A stretch of DNA of 64,000 bases. It comes from an uncultured Prevotellaceae bacterium. Its GTDB lineage: Bacteria; Bacteroidota; Bacteroidia; Bacteroidales; Bacteroidaceae. Of this stretch, positions 1 to 8,095 are shown piece after piece. The position numbers and the translations under genes were made by a program. Each line of letters starts with the position of its first letter. Positions within the stretch are counted from its first letter, which is position 1. The stretch is from positions 1-64,000 of the forward strand of contig CAMVAT010000018.1 in the NCBI GenBank assembly GCA_947165505.1, written 5' to 3'. The notes beneath the pieces are model-generated. The model had not been told where the DNA came from and ran no database searches. It saw nothing but the letters and a program-made list of their open reading frames with translations.

Positions 1-338
1 TGGAACTCGGCGCGCTTCATCTCGTGCATGGGGATGCGCTTGATGATGCCGGCGTTGTTGACGAGGATGTCGATCTGGCCTACCTCCTCGTGTATCTTCT
101 CCACGAGAGCCTTCACGTCGTCTTCTTTGGTCACGTCGCACACGTAACCTTTCACGTTCTCGATGCCAGCCTCTTTGTAGTTGTTGAGTCCGCGCTCGAG
201 AGCCGCCTCGTTGATGTCGTTGAAGATAATGTTTTTGATGCCGGCGGCCACGAAAGCCTTAGCGATGTTGAACCCGATGCCATACGAGGCGCCGGTGATC
301 CAGGCGTTTTTGCCTTCTAATGAAAAAATATTCGTCAT
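1..338 (-). CDS. kduD: KduD-type SDR oxidoreductase (5' part only)
   Basis: Only the N-terminal 112 residues are present; the gene runs off the left edge. The start is the ATG at 336-338. The protein opens with a Rossmann fold carrying the TGASYGIG cofactor loop at residues 15-22 and the NNAG motif at 94-97, the hallmarks of short-chain dehydrogenases. The family containing KduD (2-keto-3-deoxy-D-gluconate / 2,5-diketo dehydrogenase) and gluconate 5-dehydrogenase shows this pattern. KduD reduces the product of KduI in cytosolic pectin and uronate breakdown, and kduI lies upstream on the same strand (1076-1918), which favours KduD over a generic SDR. The two genes are separated by a small nuclease-fold gene and repeats, so normal co-transcription may be disturbed. 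The specific name rests mainly on context. Confidence 0.85.
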   Translation of the reverse strand, partial: MTNIFSLEGKNAWITGASYGIGFNIAKAFVAAGIKNIIFNDINEAALERGLNNYKEAGIENVKGYVCDVTKEDDVKALVEKIHEEVGQIDILVNNAGIIKRIPMHEMKRAEF

Positions 339-370
339 TGTTGTTGAAAATTATGGTTGATTCTTAATTA

Positions 371-447
371 CCTATCTGCGGACGTCACATGAATTAATTG
401 TCTGTCTGCGACGCTACATGAATAGACATGAATGGCCACGAATGATT
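371..447. repeat. left inverted-repeat cluster flanking the GxxExxY gene
   Basis: Three degenerate copies of a motif around CTGCGACGCTACATGAAT lie end to end here. They are the reverse complement of the units at 977-1063 on the other side of the gene, so the gene is bracketed by inverted repeats. Confidence 0.75.
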
Positions 448-457
448 CATTAATATA

Positions 458-928
458 TTACCCAATCTCTTCTTCGGTATCCCAGTCAAAGGGGCTATTT
501 AATATATTCATGTCTCGATCCAAAAGAAAACACTCATTAGTTTCTTCTATATAGCCATATCTTTCACCCTGTAGCTTAGAGCCTCCGAAATTGATCAATA
601 ACCCGACAGGCTTTCTTGTCAATCGCAAATAATTGAGTAATTGTGCTCTGTGTGCAGCAACAAGGCCGCTGACCGATTTCAATTCAACGATAATGTCGCC
701 GACCGCAATATCGATTTTAAAAGATTTTTTCAGCTCTTGGCATTTGTAAAAACATGGAAGTCTTTCTTCCCTTTTGCTTTCAATGCCTCTGTATTGCAGT
801 TCCAAAGCCAATGCCTCATTGTAGATCGATTCAAGGAGTCCCCATCGCAGTGTGTTGTGCACTTCCATGGCTGCTCCTATGATTTCATAGACGATCTGCT
901 TGTAAGGTGTAAAGCGATTCTCGGCCAT
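458..928 (-). CDS. GxxExxY family protein (PD-(D/E)XK-like)
   Basis: This 156-residue protein carries the signature GLLESIY at residues 30-36, which defines the GxxExxY family. A second block has D73/D78 followed by E82-L-K84, a layout compatible with a PD-(D/E)XK nuclease fold. The family is common in Bacteroidetes and many other phyla; its biochemical role is not established, and nuclease activity here is inference from the fold. The start is the ATG at 926-928. The gene lies between kduI and kduD on the same strand. It is flanked on both sides by inverted copies of a short repeat (371-447 and 977-1063), which suggests it arrived as a cassette. I see no TAnnTTTG promoter directly upstream. 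Confidence 0.85.
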   Translation of the reverse strand: MAENRFTPYKQIVYEIIGAAMEVHNTLRWGLLESIYNEALALELQYRGIESKREERLPCFYKCQELKKSFKIDIAVGDIIVELKSVSGLVAAHRAQLLNYLRLTRKPVGLLINFGGSKLQGERYGYIEETNECFLLDRDMNILNSPFDWDTEEEIG

Positions 929-976
929 ATATAGACTCTATGAGCTCATATTAATGATACATAATATGCCTATTTA

Positions 977-1063
977 TGTGTATTCGTGTAGCGTCGCAGA
1001 CGAAATACATGTGTATTCGTGTAGCGTCGCAGACGAAAAAACATGTATATTCGTGTAGCGTCA
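977..1063. repeat. right inverted-repeat cluster flanking the GxxExxY gene
   Basis: Three copies of a unit around ATTCGTGTAGCGTCGCAGAC begin near 977, 1009 and 1043, spaced about 32-34 bp. The first two are nearly identical and the third is shortened. They are inverted relative to 371-447 and end about 13 bp from the kduI stop codon. Confidence 0.8.
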
Positions 1064-1075
1064 TTGACTTCACAT

Positions 1076-1918
1076 TTATTTCAGATCCGTGATCTTCGAG
1101 AAGTCCTGGTCTCCGTAGTCGAGGTTTTCGCCGCCCATGCCCCAGATGAAGGTGTAGTTGTGTGTGGCGGCGGCGCTGTGGATGCTCCATTCGGGCGAGA
1201 GCACGGCTTGGTCGCCTTTCATCCAGATGTGGCGAGTCTCCTCCACCTCGCCCATGAAGTGGCACACGGCCTGCTCTTCGGGCACCTCGAAGTAGAAGTA
1301 AGCCTCCATGCGGCGGCTGTGCACATGGGCGGGCATCGTGTTCCAGATAGAGCCTGTGGCCAGTTCGGTCATACCCATCTGCAACTGGCAGGTAGGCAGC
1401 ACCTGGTTGACCAGCATCTTGTTGATGTCGCGCTCGTTGCTCATCTCCAGGCTGCCCATGTGAGCCACCACGGCGTCGGCCTTGGTCACTTTCTTGCAGG
1501 GATACTCCTTGTGGGCAGTGGTGCTGTTGAAGTAGAATTTGGCGGGTTTGTCGCCGTCTTTGCTCATGAACACCACGTCGCGGTCGCCGCGGCCGATGTA
1601 GAGGGCCTCTTTGTAGCTGAGCTCAAACACCTCGTCGCCCACCTTTACGCAGCCGTCGCCGCCCACGTTGAAGATGCCCACCTCGCGGCGTGTGGTGAAG
1701 TAGGGCGCCCGCAGCGGGTCGATGGCCTCGAGTTTCAGGGCTTCTTTCACAGGCATGGCACCGCCCACCACCATACGGTCGTACATAGAATACACCATGT
1801 TCACCTCGTCGGCGGCGAACACCTTCTCAATCAGGAAATCACGGCGGATACGGGCCGTGTCGTAGTGCTTCGCATCCTCGGGATGCGCAGCATAGCGTAC
1901 TTCATAATTTGTTTTCAT
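1076..1918 (-). CDS. kduI: 5-keto-4-deoxyuronate isomerase KduI
   Basis: The enzyme converts 5-keto-4-deoxyuronate to 2,5-diketo-3-deoxygluconate in the cytosol, downstream of pectate lyases and unsaturated-galacturonate hydrolases. The product is 280 residues, close to the usual 278-280. The cupin metal site is complete: H198, H200 and E205 in AHVHSRRME, plus H247 in EWSIHSA, matching the known H-x-H-x4-E...H pattern of KduI. The reading frame extends 29 codons upstream, but the ATG at 1916-1918 gives the standard N-terminus. The extra part is the AT-rich leader with TTTG-rich repeats and a -7 box at 1974-1981. kduD lies further along the same strand. Confidence 0.95.
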   Translation of the reverse strand: MKTNYEVRYAAHPEDAKHYDTARIRRDFLIEKVFAADEVNMVYSMYDRMVVGGAMPVKEALKLEAIDPLRAPYFTTRREVGIFNVGGDGCVKVGDEVFELSYKEALYIGRGDRDVVFMSKDGDKPAKFYFNSTTAHKEYPCKKVTKADAVVAHMGSLEMSNERDINKMLVNQVLPTCQLQMGMTELATGSIWNTMPAHVHSRRMEAYFYFEVPEEQAVCHFMGEVEETRHIWMKGDQAVLSPEWSIHSAAATHNYTFIWGMGGENLDYGDQDFSKITDLK

Positions 1919-1973
1919 CTCGTGTTTTTTTCTCTTATTGATTTGTTTGTGGTTTGTTTTTGATTTGTTTGTG

Positions 1974-1981
1974 CAAAAATA
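1974..1981 (-). promoter_or_regulatory. -7 box upstream of kduI
   Basis: On the minus strand the sequence TATTTTTG fits the Bacteroidetes -7 consensus TAnnTTTG and lies about 56 bp upstream of the kduI start. I see no clear -33 TTTG. Confidence 0.5.
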
Positions 1982-2024
1982 CACATATTTTTTGAGATAT
2001 ACCATCTTTTTGCAAAAAATCTTT

Positions 2025-2120
2025 TCTCACACCTCACACCTCTCACCTCTTGCTTTTATAAAAACATTTCTCCTGCCCCCTGCTCCCTGCCCCCTGCCTC
2101 CTGTCAATCCTCTCACCTCT
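2025..2120. repeat. tandem ACCTCT / CCCCTGC arrays
   Basis: Two low-complexity arrays lie between kduI and HU: a degenerate 7-bp CACCTCT array (2025-2050, and again at 2111-2120) and a CCCCTGC-type array (2071-2104). The same two words recur next to each other at other places in the window. Confidence 0.75.
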
Positions 2121-2123
2121 AAT

Positions 2124-2158
2124 AAAAAAGGTGTTCTGACGAGAGAACACCTTTTTTT
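2124..2158 (-). terminator. rho-independent terminator after HU
   Basis: The stem AAAGGTGTTCT / AGAACACCTTT has a six-base loop (GACGAG) and is flanked by A-run and T-run. It lies just past the HU stop codon and could work in both directions. Confidence 0.85.
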
Positions 2159-2179
2159 GAATTTCTTTGACAAAACCGA

Positions 2180-2443
2180 TTAGAGAGCTAAGTCGGCGCC
2201 TGCTTTGAACTTCACCACTTTCTTGGCGGCAATCTGGATCTTCTGGCCATTGGCGGGGTTCACACCCTCACGGGCGGGACGCTCGGCCACAGCGAAGGTG
2301 CCGAAACCAATGAGTTGAACTTTGTCGCCCTCTTTCAGAGCGTCAGCGATTGCACCTAATGTAGCCTCGAGGGCTTTTTTAGCATCAGCCTTGGTGAGCT
2401 CAGCACCAGCGGCGATTTTCTCGATAAGTTGTGTCTTGTTCAT
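2180..2443 (-). CDS. HU family DNA-binding protein
   Basis: This 87-residue protein is a typical HU: an N-terminal helical pair (MNKTQLIEKIA, TKADAKKALEATL), the GFGTF turn, and the basic arm region with RPAREGVNPANGQKI, where the conserved proline sits at the arm tip. HU is a dimeric nucleoid protein that bends DNA without strong sequence preference. The start is the ATG at 2441-2443; a good promoter (2497-2527) lies about 55 bp upstream and a terminator follows. It appears to be a monocistronic housekeeping gene transcribed divergently from the rhomboid gene. The charge and length fit HU rather than the longer Bacteroidetes HU-like proteins with extra tails. Confidence 0.95.
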   Translation of the reverse strand: MNKTQLIEKIAAGAELTKADAKKALEATLGAIADALKEGDKVQLIGFGTFAVAERPAREGVNPANGQKIQIAAKKVVKFKAGADLAL

Positions 2444-2496
2444 AATTGAGTATGATAAATAGGATTAAATGTGAATGGTAATACCAAATTTTGCGA

Positions 2497-2527
2497 CAAA
2501 TATAGGGCAATCCTTTGATAAAACAAA
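2497..2527 (-). promoter_or_regulatory. promoter of the HU gene
   Basis: The minus strand shows TTTG (2524-2527), a 19-bp spacer and TATATTTG (2497-2504), matching the Bacteroidetes -33/-7 consensus. Confidence 0.7.
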
Positions 2528-2609
2528 CAAAAAAGAGAAAAAAGTGAAGAAAAACATGAAAAAAAGTGGCTATGCGGCTGATTTTGTGCCGTATAACGGA
2601 TATTTTTCG

Positions 2610-2617
2610 TAATTTTG
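2610..2617 (+). promoter_or_regulatory. -7 box of the rhomboid operon
   Basis: TAATTTTG fits TAnnTTTG and lies 31 bp before the rhomboid start. A TTTTG at 2582-2586 is a possible -33 element, with a slightly long spacer. Confidence 0.6.
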
Positions 2618-2648
2618 CGCCCGTAAAACAACATCATAAACCAACAAG

Positions 2649-3584
2649 ATGCGTAGTATCCCTACTGTTACAAAAAACCTGCTCATCATCAATGTGATTG
2701 CCTTTATCGCCATGCTGGTGATGGATGGCAGGGGCATTGACTTGAACAATATTTTCGGATTGCACTTCTTCATGGCGTCCGATTTCCACCTCTATCAGTT
2801 CTTCACCTATATGTTTATGCACGGCGGGTGGGAGCATATCTTCTTTAATATGTTCGCCCTGTGGATGTTCGGTTGTGTGGTGGAGAATGTGTGGGGACCC
2901 AAGAAATTCCTCTTTTATTACATTTTGTGCGGCATCGGCGCCGGCGTGGTGCAAGAGATAGCCCAGCTGGTGTCGCTCTGCATGACGTATCATCTGAGTC
3001 TGGGCGACGTGTTCTCGCTCAGGCAAGACTTGGCCATCGCCCTCAACGGGTGGACCACCGTAGGCGCCTCGGGTGCCATCTACGCCATCCTGCTGGCCTT
3101 CGGCATGATCTTCCCCAACGAGCGCATCTTCATCTTCCCCCTGCCCATCCCCATCAAAGCCAAGTGGTTTGTCATGTTCTATGTGGTGGTGGAGCTCTTC
3201 TCGGCCATGGGCTCGGGCGGTAACGACAATGTGGCGCACTTCGCGCACCTCGGGGGTATGCTCTTCGGCTTCATCCTCATCCGCTACTGGACCAAGCATC
3301 CCGAGGTGGGGAGCGGCTACGGGCGCAACAAAGGGCAGCAGTTCTTCGACCGGATGCGAAACTCGTGGGAAAACCGCAGCCACCGCAGTGCCGGACCTGC
3401 CAGCGGCAGTCGCCAGGCGCAGCAGCAGCCCCCCCGCCGGGAGACCGACCAGCAGTATAATGCGCGCAAGAAGCGCGAGCAGGATGAGATAGACATCATC
3501 CTGGACAAGATACGCAAAAGCGGCTACGACAGCTTGACCAAAGAGGAAAAGCAAAAACTTTTCGACGCCGGCAGGAGAAAATAA
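2649..3584 (+). CDS. rhomboid family intramembrane serine protease
   Basis: The protein is 311 residues with about six hydrophobic segments in the first 215. It has the rhomboid catalytic dyad: S141 in GASG, and H200 in HLGGMLFG, which matches the H-x-x-G-x-x-x-G pattern. H63 and N67 in EHIFFNMF fit the oxyanion-side H-x-x-x-N of TM2. Rhomboids cleave transmembrane segments inside the membrane; the substrate cannot be told from sequence. After TM6 comes a charged, Q/R-rich cytosolic tail of about 100 residues ending in a coiled segment (TKEEKQKLFDAG) often seen in Bacteroidetes rhomboids. The stop codon overlaps the start of the next gene by one base (TAATG), so the two are probably translationally coupled. 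Confidence 0.93.
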   Translation: MRSIPTVTKNLLIINVIAFIAMLVMDGRGIDLNNIFGLHFFMASDFHLYQFFTYMFMHGGWEHIFFNMFALWMFGCVVENVWGPKKFLFYYILCGIGAGVVQEIAQLVSLCMTYHLSLGDVFSLRQDLAIALNGWTTVGASGAIYAILLAFGMIFPNERIFIFPLPIPIKAKWFVMFYVVVELFSAMGSGGNDNVAHFAHLGGMLFGFILIRYWTKHPEVGSGYGRNKGQQFFDRMRNSWENRSHRSAGPASGSRQAQQQPPRRETDQQYNARKKREQDEIDIILDKIRKSGYDSLTKEEKQKLFDAGRRK

Positions 3585-4651
3585 TGTCAACACTCAAGAA
3601 ATGGTTCGTTCGTCCCATCGCGGCACTGAATGTCATCGTGGTGCTGATGATGGTCATTACGGGTTATTCGGGTTATGTCAACCCCGCCGACCATCCGCTA
3701 TGGGCGGTGTCGGGCTTGGCCTTTCCGCTCTTCATGGTGCTCAATGCCGTCTTCTTGTTGGTGTGGCTGTTGCTGCACCGGCGCTATCTGCTCATTCCGC
3801 TTTTGGGGTTTCTCGTCTGCCTGCCGTCTGTGCGCGCATACATTCCCGTCAATTTCCATCAAGACATACCCGAGGGCACCATCAAGGTGGTGTCGTTTAA
3901 TGTGCATCTCTTCGAGGGGTGGAAACACCGCTACAAGCAGATGAACCCTACCGCGAAATACCTGAAGGAGTGCGATGCCGACATCGTCTGTCTGCAAGAG
4001 GCAGGCCTCAACGAGGTGAAAAGCGGGAAGCTCGATGAAAATATGGCCGAAGTGTATCCCTATCACGCCCGCATATCATATCATGGCAATGCCCTGGCAC
4101 TCTATAGCAAATGGCCCATCCTGCATACGGAGCGCATCCCGTATCCGTCGTCGGGCAATCTCAGCACCGCCTCAAGGGTGCTTGTCGAGGGCGACACCGT
4201 GCTCGTGGTGAACAACCACTTAGAGACCAACGGACTGTCATATCATGACAGGGATGATGTGGGCAACATCCTCATTGGCAAAGGTAAGGTCCGCGACACC
4301 ACTTTACTCGGTAAGATGCAACGCGCCAGTCGCTTGAGAGCCGTGCAGGCCGACTCCGTGGCCGGCTATATCCACCGCAGCGGCGCCAAAAGCGTCATCG
4401 TCTGCGGCGATTTCAACGACCATCCCCTCTCATACGCCCATCGCACCATCAGCCGGGGCTTCACCGACTGCTACGTGGCCGCCGGTTGCGGACCGGGCTA
4501 CTCATACGACCGCAACCGCATGTATGTGCGCATCGACCATATCTTCTGTTCGAAAGATTGGCGGTGCTACCACTGCGTCGTAGATAGAAAAGTGCAACTT
4601 TCAGACCACTATCCTGTCATTTGCACCCTCAAAAAACGCACAAAACGCTAA
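3584..4651 (+). CDS. membrane-anchored endonuclease/exonuclease/phosphatase
   Basis: The 355-residue product starts with about three transmembrane helices (residues 10-90), followed by an endonuclease/exonuclease/phosphatase (DNase I-like) domain. Visible motifs are SFNVHLF, the metal-binding E in DIVCLQEAG, the NNHLETN block, CGDFND and the C-terminal SDHYPV, with D and H for catalysis. This superfamily hydrolyses phosphodiester or phosphomonoester bonds in nucleic acids, inositol phosphates or lipids; the substrate is not predictable here. The start ATG overlaps the stop of the rhomboid gene, so they form a two-gene operon. The pairing of rhomboid and EEP genes has been seen in other Bacteroidetes genomes and may reflect a shared membrane role, which is inference. 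Confidence 0.9.
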   Translation: MSTLKKWFVRPIAALNVIVVLMMVITGYSGYVNPADHPLWAVSGLAFPLFMVLNAVFLLVWLLLHRRYLLIPLLGFLVCLPSVRAYIPVNFHQDIPEGTIKVVSFNVHLFEGWKHRYKQMNPTAKYLKECDADIVCLQEAGLNEVKSGKLDENMAEVYPYHARISYHGNALALYSKWPILHTERIPYPSSGNLSTASRVLVEGDTVLVVNNHLETNGLSYHDRDDVGNILIGKGKVRDTTLLGKMQRASRLRAVQADSVAGYIHRSGAKSVIVCGDFNDHPLSYAHRTISRGFTDCYVAAGCGPGYSYDRNRMYVRIDHIFCSKDWRCYHCVVDRKVQLSDHYPVICTLKKRTKR

Positions 4652-4699
4652 AAAATGAATATTTAAGCGGTAAAATTTTTCAGAGTGTGAAAAAATAAC

Positions 4700-4707
4700 T
4701 AACTTTG
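4700..4707 (+). promoter_or_regulatory. -7 box of secDF
   Basis: TAACTTTG matches TAnnTTTG and lies about 60 bp before the secDF start. The upstream stretch is AT-rich, and a -33 element is not clear. Confidence 0.6.
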
Positions 4708-4766
4708 CACGCTAATTAGGTAAATAGGCGAAAAATAAGTAATTATAAAATAATCAATCAAACAAA

Positions 4767-7712
4767 ATGCAAACTTTTGAAAAAGTAATTGTCAGTACAG
4801 TAGCGGTCTTATTGACGCTCGTATGTCTCTTTTATCTGTCTTTCTCGGTTGCAACAAGCCACTTCGAGAGCGAAGCTGCCAAGATAGCAGATAAAACGGC
4901 CCGGCAAGACTACTTAGACTCTGTGAAGTATTTCGGAAAGTCGTATCGCGACTGTCTGGAGACTCAGGTGGGTCTGGGTCTGGACCTGAAAGGTGGTATG
5001 AACGTGGTGCTCGAAGTGTCGGTGCCCGACCTGGTCGAGAATCTCGGTAATACCAAAGACGAGACCTTCAATGCCGCTCTGAAAGCCGCCAAGGCAGAGG
5101 CCAAGGAAGAAAGTGATTTTATCGGCCTGTTTATCAAGAAATTCAAGGAAATGGCACCCGACCGCAACCTCGCTGCCGTCTTCGCTACGTCGAACTTCGG
5201 CGAGGTGAAAGGCAACAGCACCGACGAGGAGGTGGAACGGCTCCTGCGTACCAAACTCGAAGAGACGGTGGCCGACTCGCGTAACGTCATCGCCAACCGT
5301 ATCGACCAGTTTGGCGTGGTGCAGCCCAACATCCAGCAACTCGAGGGCGGACAAGGCCGCATCATGGTGGAGATGCCGGGTGTGAAAGAAGTGGACCGCA
5401 TGAAGAAACTGCTCGAGAGCAGTGCCAACCTGGAGTTCTGGGAGGTCTATGCCTCGAAAGAGGTGGCTGGTGTCATCTCGCAAATCGGACAGCAATATGA
5501 GGCTGGCGAGACAGCCGTCAACGATACGCTCAGCACAGACACGACGGCTGCCAAGACTGTGGCTGCCATCACCGCTGAGGCCAAGAATGAAGTCAAAGGG
5601 CAGAAGAAACTCACCGAGATGCTTCAGCTGCGCGGCGACGACTATTGCATCGTGGGTTATGCCAACGAGCTCGATACCGCTGCCGTCAATACCATCCTGC
5701 ACTCGAGTGTGGCTCAGCGTCTGCTCGACCGCGATGTGCGCCTCTATTGGGGTGCCAAACCCGAAGAGGGCGTGGGTAAGCACATCTTCGCACTCTACTG
5801 CCTGCGTGGCGTGAAACCCTCTATGGACGGTGATGTGGTGACCGATGCCAAGGATGAGTTCGAACAGCTGAAGAACCAGCCTGTGGTGACCATGAAGATG
5901 AACGACGACGGCGCCCGCGCTTGGGCCAACCTGACCAAGAAGAATGTGGGCCGTCCGGTGGCTATCGTCCTCGACCGCCTCGTCTATAGCGCTCCTAACG
6001 TCAACCAGGAGATTACGGGCGGAAGCTCGCAGATCAGCGGCAACTTCACCCTGCAAGACACCAAGGAACTGGCCTCGACACTGAAGTCGGGTCGTATGAA
6101 GGCTCCTGTGAAGATTGTGCAGTCTGAGGTCGTAGGTCCGTCGCTCGGTGCCCAGTCTATCAAGCAGGGTATCATCTCGTTTATCATCGCCTTCGTGGTG
6201 CTGATGATCTACATGGTGCTCATGTACGGTTTCATTCCGGGCATGGTGGCCAACATGGCTCTGTTGCTCAACCTCTTCTTCACCATGGGTATCATGGCCT
6301 CGTTCCAGGCGGCGCTCACCATGCCGGGTATCGCCGGTGTCGTGCTCACATTGGGTATGGCTGTCGATGCCAACGTGCTTATTTATGAGCGTACCAAGGA
6401 GGAGATGCGGGCAGGCAAGAATGTGCGTCAGGCGCTCTCGGCTGGTTACAGCAACGCCTTCTCGGCCATCTTCGACTCCAACCTCACCTCTATTATTACA
6501 GGTGTCATCCTGGCAGTAGTCGGTATGGGTCCGGTGCGCGGATTCGCCATCACGCTCATCATCGGTATCTGCTGCTCGTTCTTCACTGCCGTGTTCCTCA
6601 CACGTCTCGTGTATGAGAACCGCATGAAGCGCGACAAGTGGCTCAACCTCACCTTCACCACCCCCCTCTCGAAGAACCTGCTGCAAAACACCCATTACAA
6701 CTTCATGGGCATGTACAAGAAAACCTTCGTTATCTGGGGTGTCATCGCCGCTGTTTTCATCGGCTTCTTCTTCATCCGCGGTCTGAGCCGCAGCATCGAC
6801 TTCACCGGTGGCCGCAACTATGTGGTGAAACTGGCCAAGCCCGTTCCCGTAGAGGATGTGCGTAATGCCTTGCAGGGAGCCTTTGTCTATGACGAGGGTG
6901 ATATGAAGGGACAAGAGGCCAACACCACCGTCATCGCTTTCGGTGAAGAGGGTAATGTGCGCGTATCTACCAACTGGATGATTGAGTCGGGCGAGGCATC
7001 TGTCGATGACCAGGCCGAGACCATCCTCTATGAGGCACTGACCAAAGCCGGACTGGTGACACAGAAGAGCGTGGAAGCCTTTAAAGATCCCGATGTGCAC
7101 GAGGGCGGTTCTATCATCAGCAGTACCAAGGTGGGTCCGAGCATCGCCAGCGACGTGACCAACAAGGCTATCATCAGCGTCATCGTGGCTCTGATTGCCA
7201 TCTTCCTCTATATCCTCCTGCGTTTCCGCAATGTGGCCTTCTCTGTAGGCTCTATCGTGGCGCTGTTCCTCGATACCTTGATCGTGGTGGGCTTCTTCTC
7301 CGCTCTCTGGGGCATCCTGCCCTTCTCGCTCGAGGTTGACCAGACCTTCATCGGTGCTATCCTGACCGTGGTGGGTTACTCCATCAACGATAAGGTGGTG
7401 GTCTTCGACCGTGTGCGTGAGAATATGCAACTGTATAAGAAACGCGACAAGCAGACACTCTTCAACACCTCGTTGAACCAGACCTTGGCACGTACCATCA
7501 ACACTTCTGTATCTACGTTGATCGTGCTGCTCTGTATCTTCATCTTCGGTGGTGTGAGCATCCGCAGCTTCGCTTTCGCCATGATTCTCGGTGTCATCTT
7601 CGGTACCCTGTCGTCTATCTTCATCGCTGCTCCTGTGGCTTACCTGACCATGGGCAGCAAGATTAAGGAAGACGAGGCCGCAACAGCAGCCGTCGAGGAA
7701 GTAAAGAAATAA
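4767..7712 (+). CDS. secDF: fused protein translocase SecDF
   Basis: This 981-residue protein fuses SecD (about residues 1-625) and SecF (about 650-970), as is usual in Bacteroidetes. The SecD part has the GLDLKGGM motif at 71-78, a large periplasmic domain and a conserved GMAVDANVLIYER segment. The SecF part begins with RSIDFTGG and contains VGYSINDKVVVFDR. SecDF uses the proton gradient to pull translocated proteins through SecYEG on the periplasmic side. The periplasmic region contains an insertion rich in T and A around residues 245-275 that varies in this phylum. The gene has its own -7 box and is followed by a strong terminator. Confidence 0.97.
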   Translation: MQTFEKVIVSTVAVLLTLVCLFYLSFSVATSHFESEAAKIADKTARQDYLDSVKYFGKSYRDCLETQVGLGLDLKGGMNVVLEVSVPDLVENLGNTKDETFNAALKAAKAEAKEESDFIGLFIKKFKEMAPDRNLAAVFATSNFGEVKGNSTDEEVERLLRTKLEETVADSRNVIANRIDQFGVVQPNIQQLEGGQGRIMVEMPGVKEVDRMKKLLESSANLEFWEVYASKEVAGVISQIGQQYEAGETAVNDTLSTDTTAAKTVAAITAEAKNEVKGQKKLTEMLQLRGDDYCIVGYANELDTAAVNTILHSSVAQRLLDRDVRLYWGAKPEEGVGKHIFALYCLRGVKPSMDGDVVTDAKDEFEQLKNQPVVTMKMNDDGARAWANLTKKNVGRPVAIVLDRLVYSAPNVNQEITGGSSQISGNFTLQDTKELASTLKSGRMKAPVKIVQSEVVGPSLGAQSIKQGIISFIIAFVVLMIYMVLMYGFIPGMVANMALLLNLFFTMGIMASFQAALTMPGIAGVVLTLGMAVDANVLIYERTKEEMRAGKNVRQALSAGYSNAFSAIFDSNLTSIITGVILAVVGMGPVRGFAITLIIGICCSFFTAVFLTRLVYENRMKRDKWLNLTFTTPLSKNLLQNTHYNFMGMYKKTFVIWGVIAAVFIGFFFIRGLSRSIDFTGGRNYVVKLAKPVPVEDVRNALQGAFVYDEGDMKGQEANTTVIAFGEEGNVRVSTNWMIESGEASVDDQAETILYEALTKAGLVTQKSVEAFKDPDVHEGGSIISSTKVGPSIASDVTNKAIISVIVALIAIFLYILLRFRNVAFSVGSIVALFLDTLIVVGFFSALWGILPFSLEVDQTFIGAILTVVGYSINDKVVVFDRVRENMQLYKKRDKQTLFNTSLNQTLARTINTSVSTLIVLLCIFIFGGVSIRSFAFAMILGVIFGTLSSIFIAAPVAYLTMGSKIKEDEAATAAVEEVKK

Positions 7713-7730
7713 TCGCGAAAAGGTAATAAT

Positions 7731-7769
7731 AAAAATGTCACGCTACCCAAGGTAGCGTGACATTTTTTT
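7731..7769 (+). terminator. rho-independent terminator of secDF
   Basis: A 13-bp stem ATGTCACGCTACC / GGTAGCGTGACAT closes a three-base loop and is followed by seven T residues. Confidence 0.9.
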
Positions 7770-7772
7770 GTG

Positions 7773-7844
7773 TAGTCTCACCGGGAATCGAACCCGGATC
7801 TAATCTTTAGGAGAGACTTATTCTATCCATTGAACTATGAGACC
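7773..7844 (-). tRNA. tRNA-Arg (anticodon CCU)
   Basis: The minus strand folds into a full cloverleaf: acceptor GGTCTCA/TGAGACT, D arm GTTC/GAAT, anticodon stem AGTCT/AGATT around loop CTCCTAA, and T arm CCGGG-TTCGATT-CCCGG. The anticodon CCT reads AGG, an arginine codon. The CCA end is not encoded in full (ACA follows). Confidence 0.95.
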
Positions 7845-7849
7845 TTGTA

Positions 7850-7932
7850 TGTTTAGTGTTTAGTGTTTAGTGTTTAGTGTTTAGTGTTCTAAGCATATCT
7901 CTTACCTCTCACCTCTTACCTCTCACCTCTTA
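7850..7932. repeat. 7-bp tandem arrays GTTTAGT and ACCTCTY
   Basis: Five or more GTTTAGT units (7850-7887) are followed by six or so ACCTCTT/ACCTCTC units (7897-7932). They lie between the tRNA promoter and the tRNA, so they would be part of the precursor's 5' leader. Confidence 0.8.
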
Positions 7933-7941
7933 TTTCGGCTG

Positions 7942-7973
7942 CAAAGATACGGGAAAAATGGGGAAATATCAAA
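7942..7973 (-). promoter_or_regulatory. promoter of tRNA-Arg
   Basis: On the minus strand TTTG (7970-7973) and TATCTTTG (7942-7949) are 20 bp apart, a good Bacteroidetes promoter. It lies about 98 bp upstream of the tRNA 5' end. Confidence 0.7.
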
Positions 7974-8059
7974 TAATTGCGGATGAAATTAAACTTTCCC
8001 GGTAAAAAGTCATCTAAATGATGATGCTTGGTGCATCGTCTTACAGGCAAATAGTGACA

Positions 8060-8079
8060 TGGCGTGCCGTGGCACGCCA
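8060..8079. promoter_or_regulatory. 20-bp palindrome upstream of the receptor gene
   Basis: TGGCGTGCC-GT-GGCACGCCA is a perfect 9-bp inverted repeat 16 bp before the start codon of the outer-membrane receptor gene. It could be an operator or a leader hairpin that blocks ribosome access. Confidence 0.5.
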
Positions 8080-8095
8080 ATATCTTATTTATGTT

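Noticed and set aside
4914..7430. Long open frame on the minus strand opposite secDF (838 codons)
   Set aside because: It is a shadow of a GC-rich gene; it is rich in H, R and A residues with no domain, and secDF is certain.
7773..7844. tRNA as an integration site with attL/attR
   Set aside because: No integrase gene and no duplicated tRNA 3' end is seen in the window.
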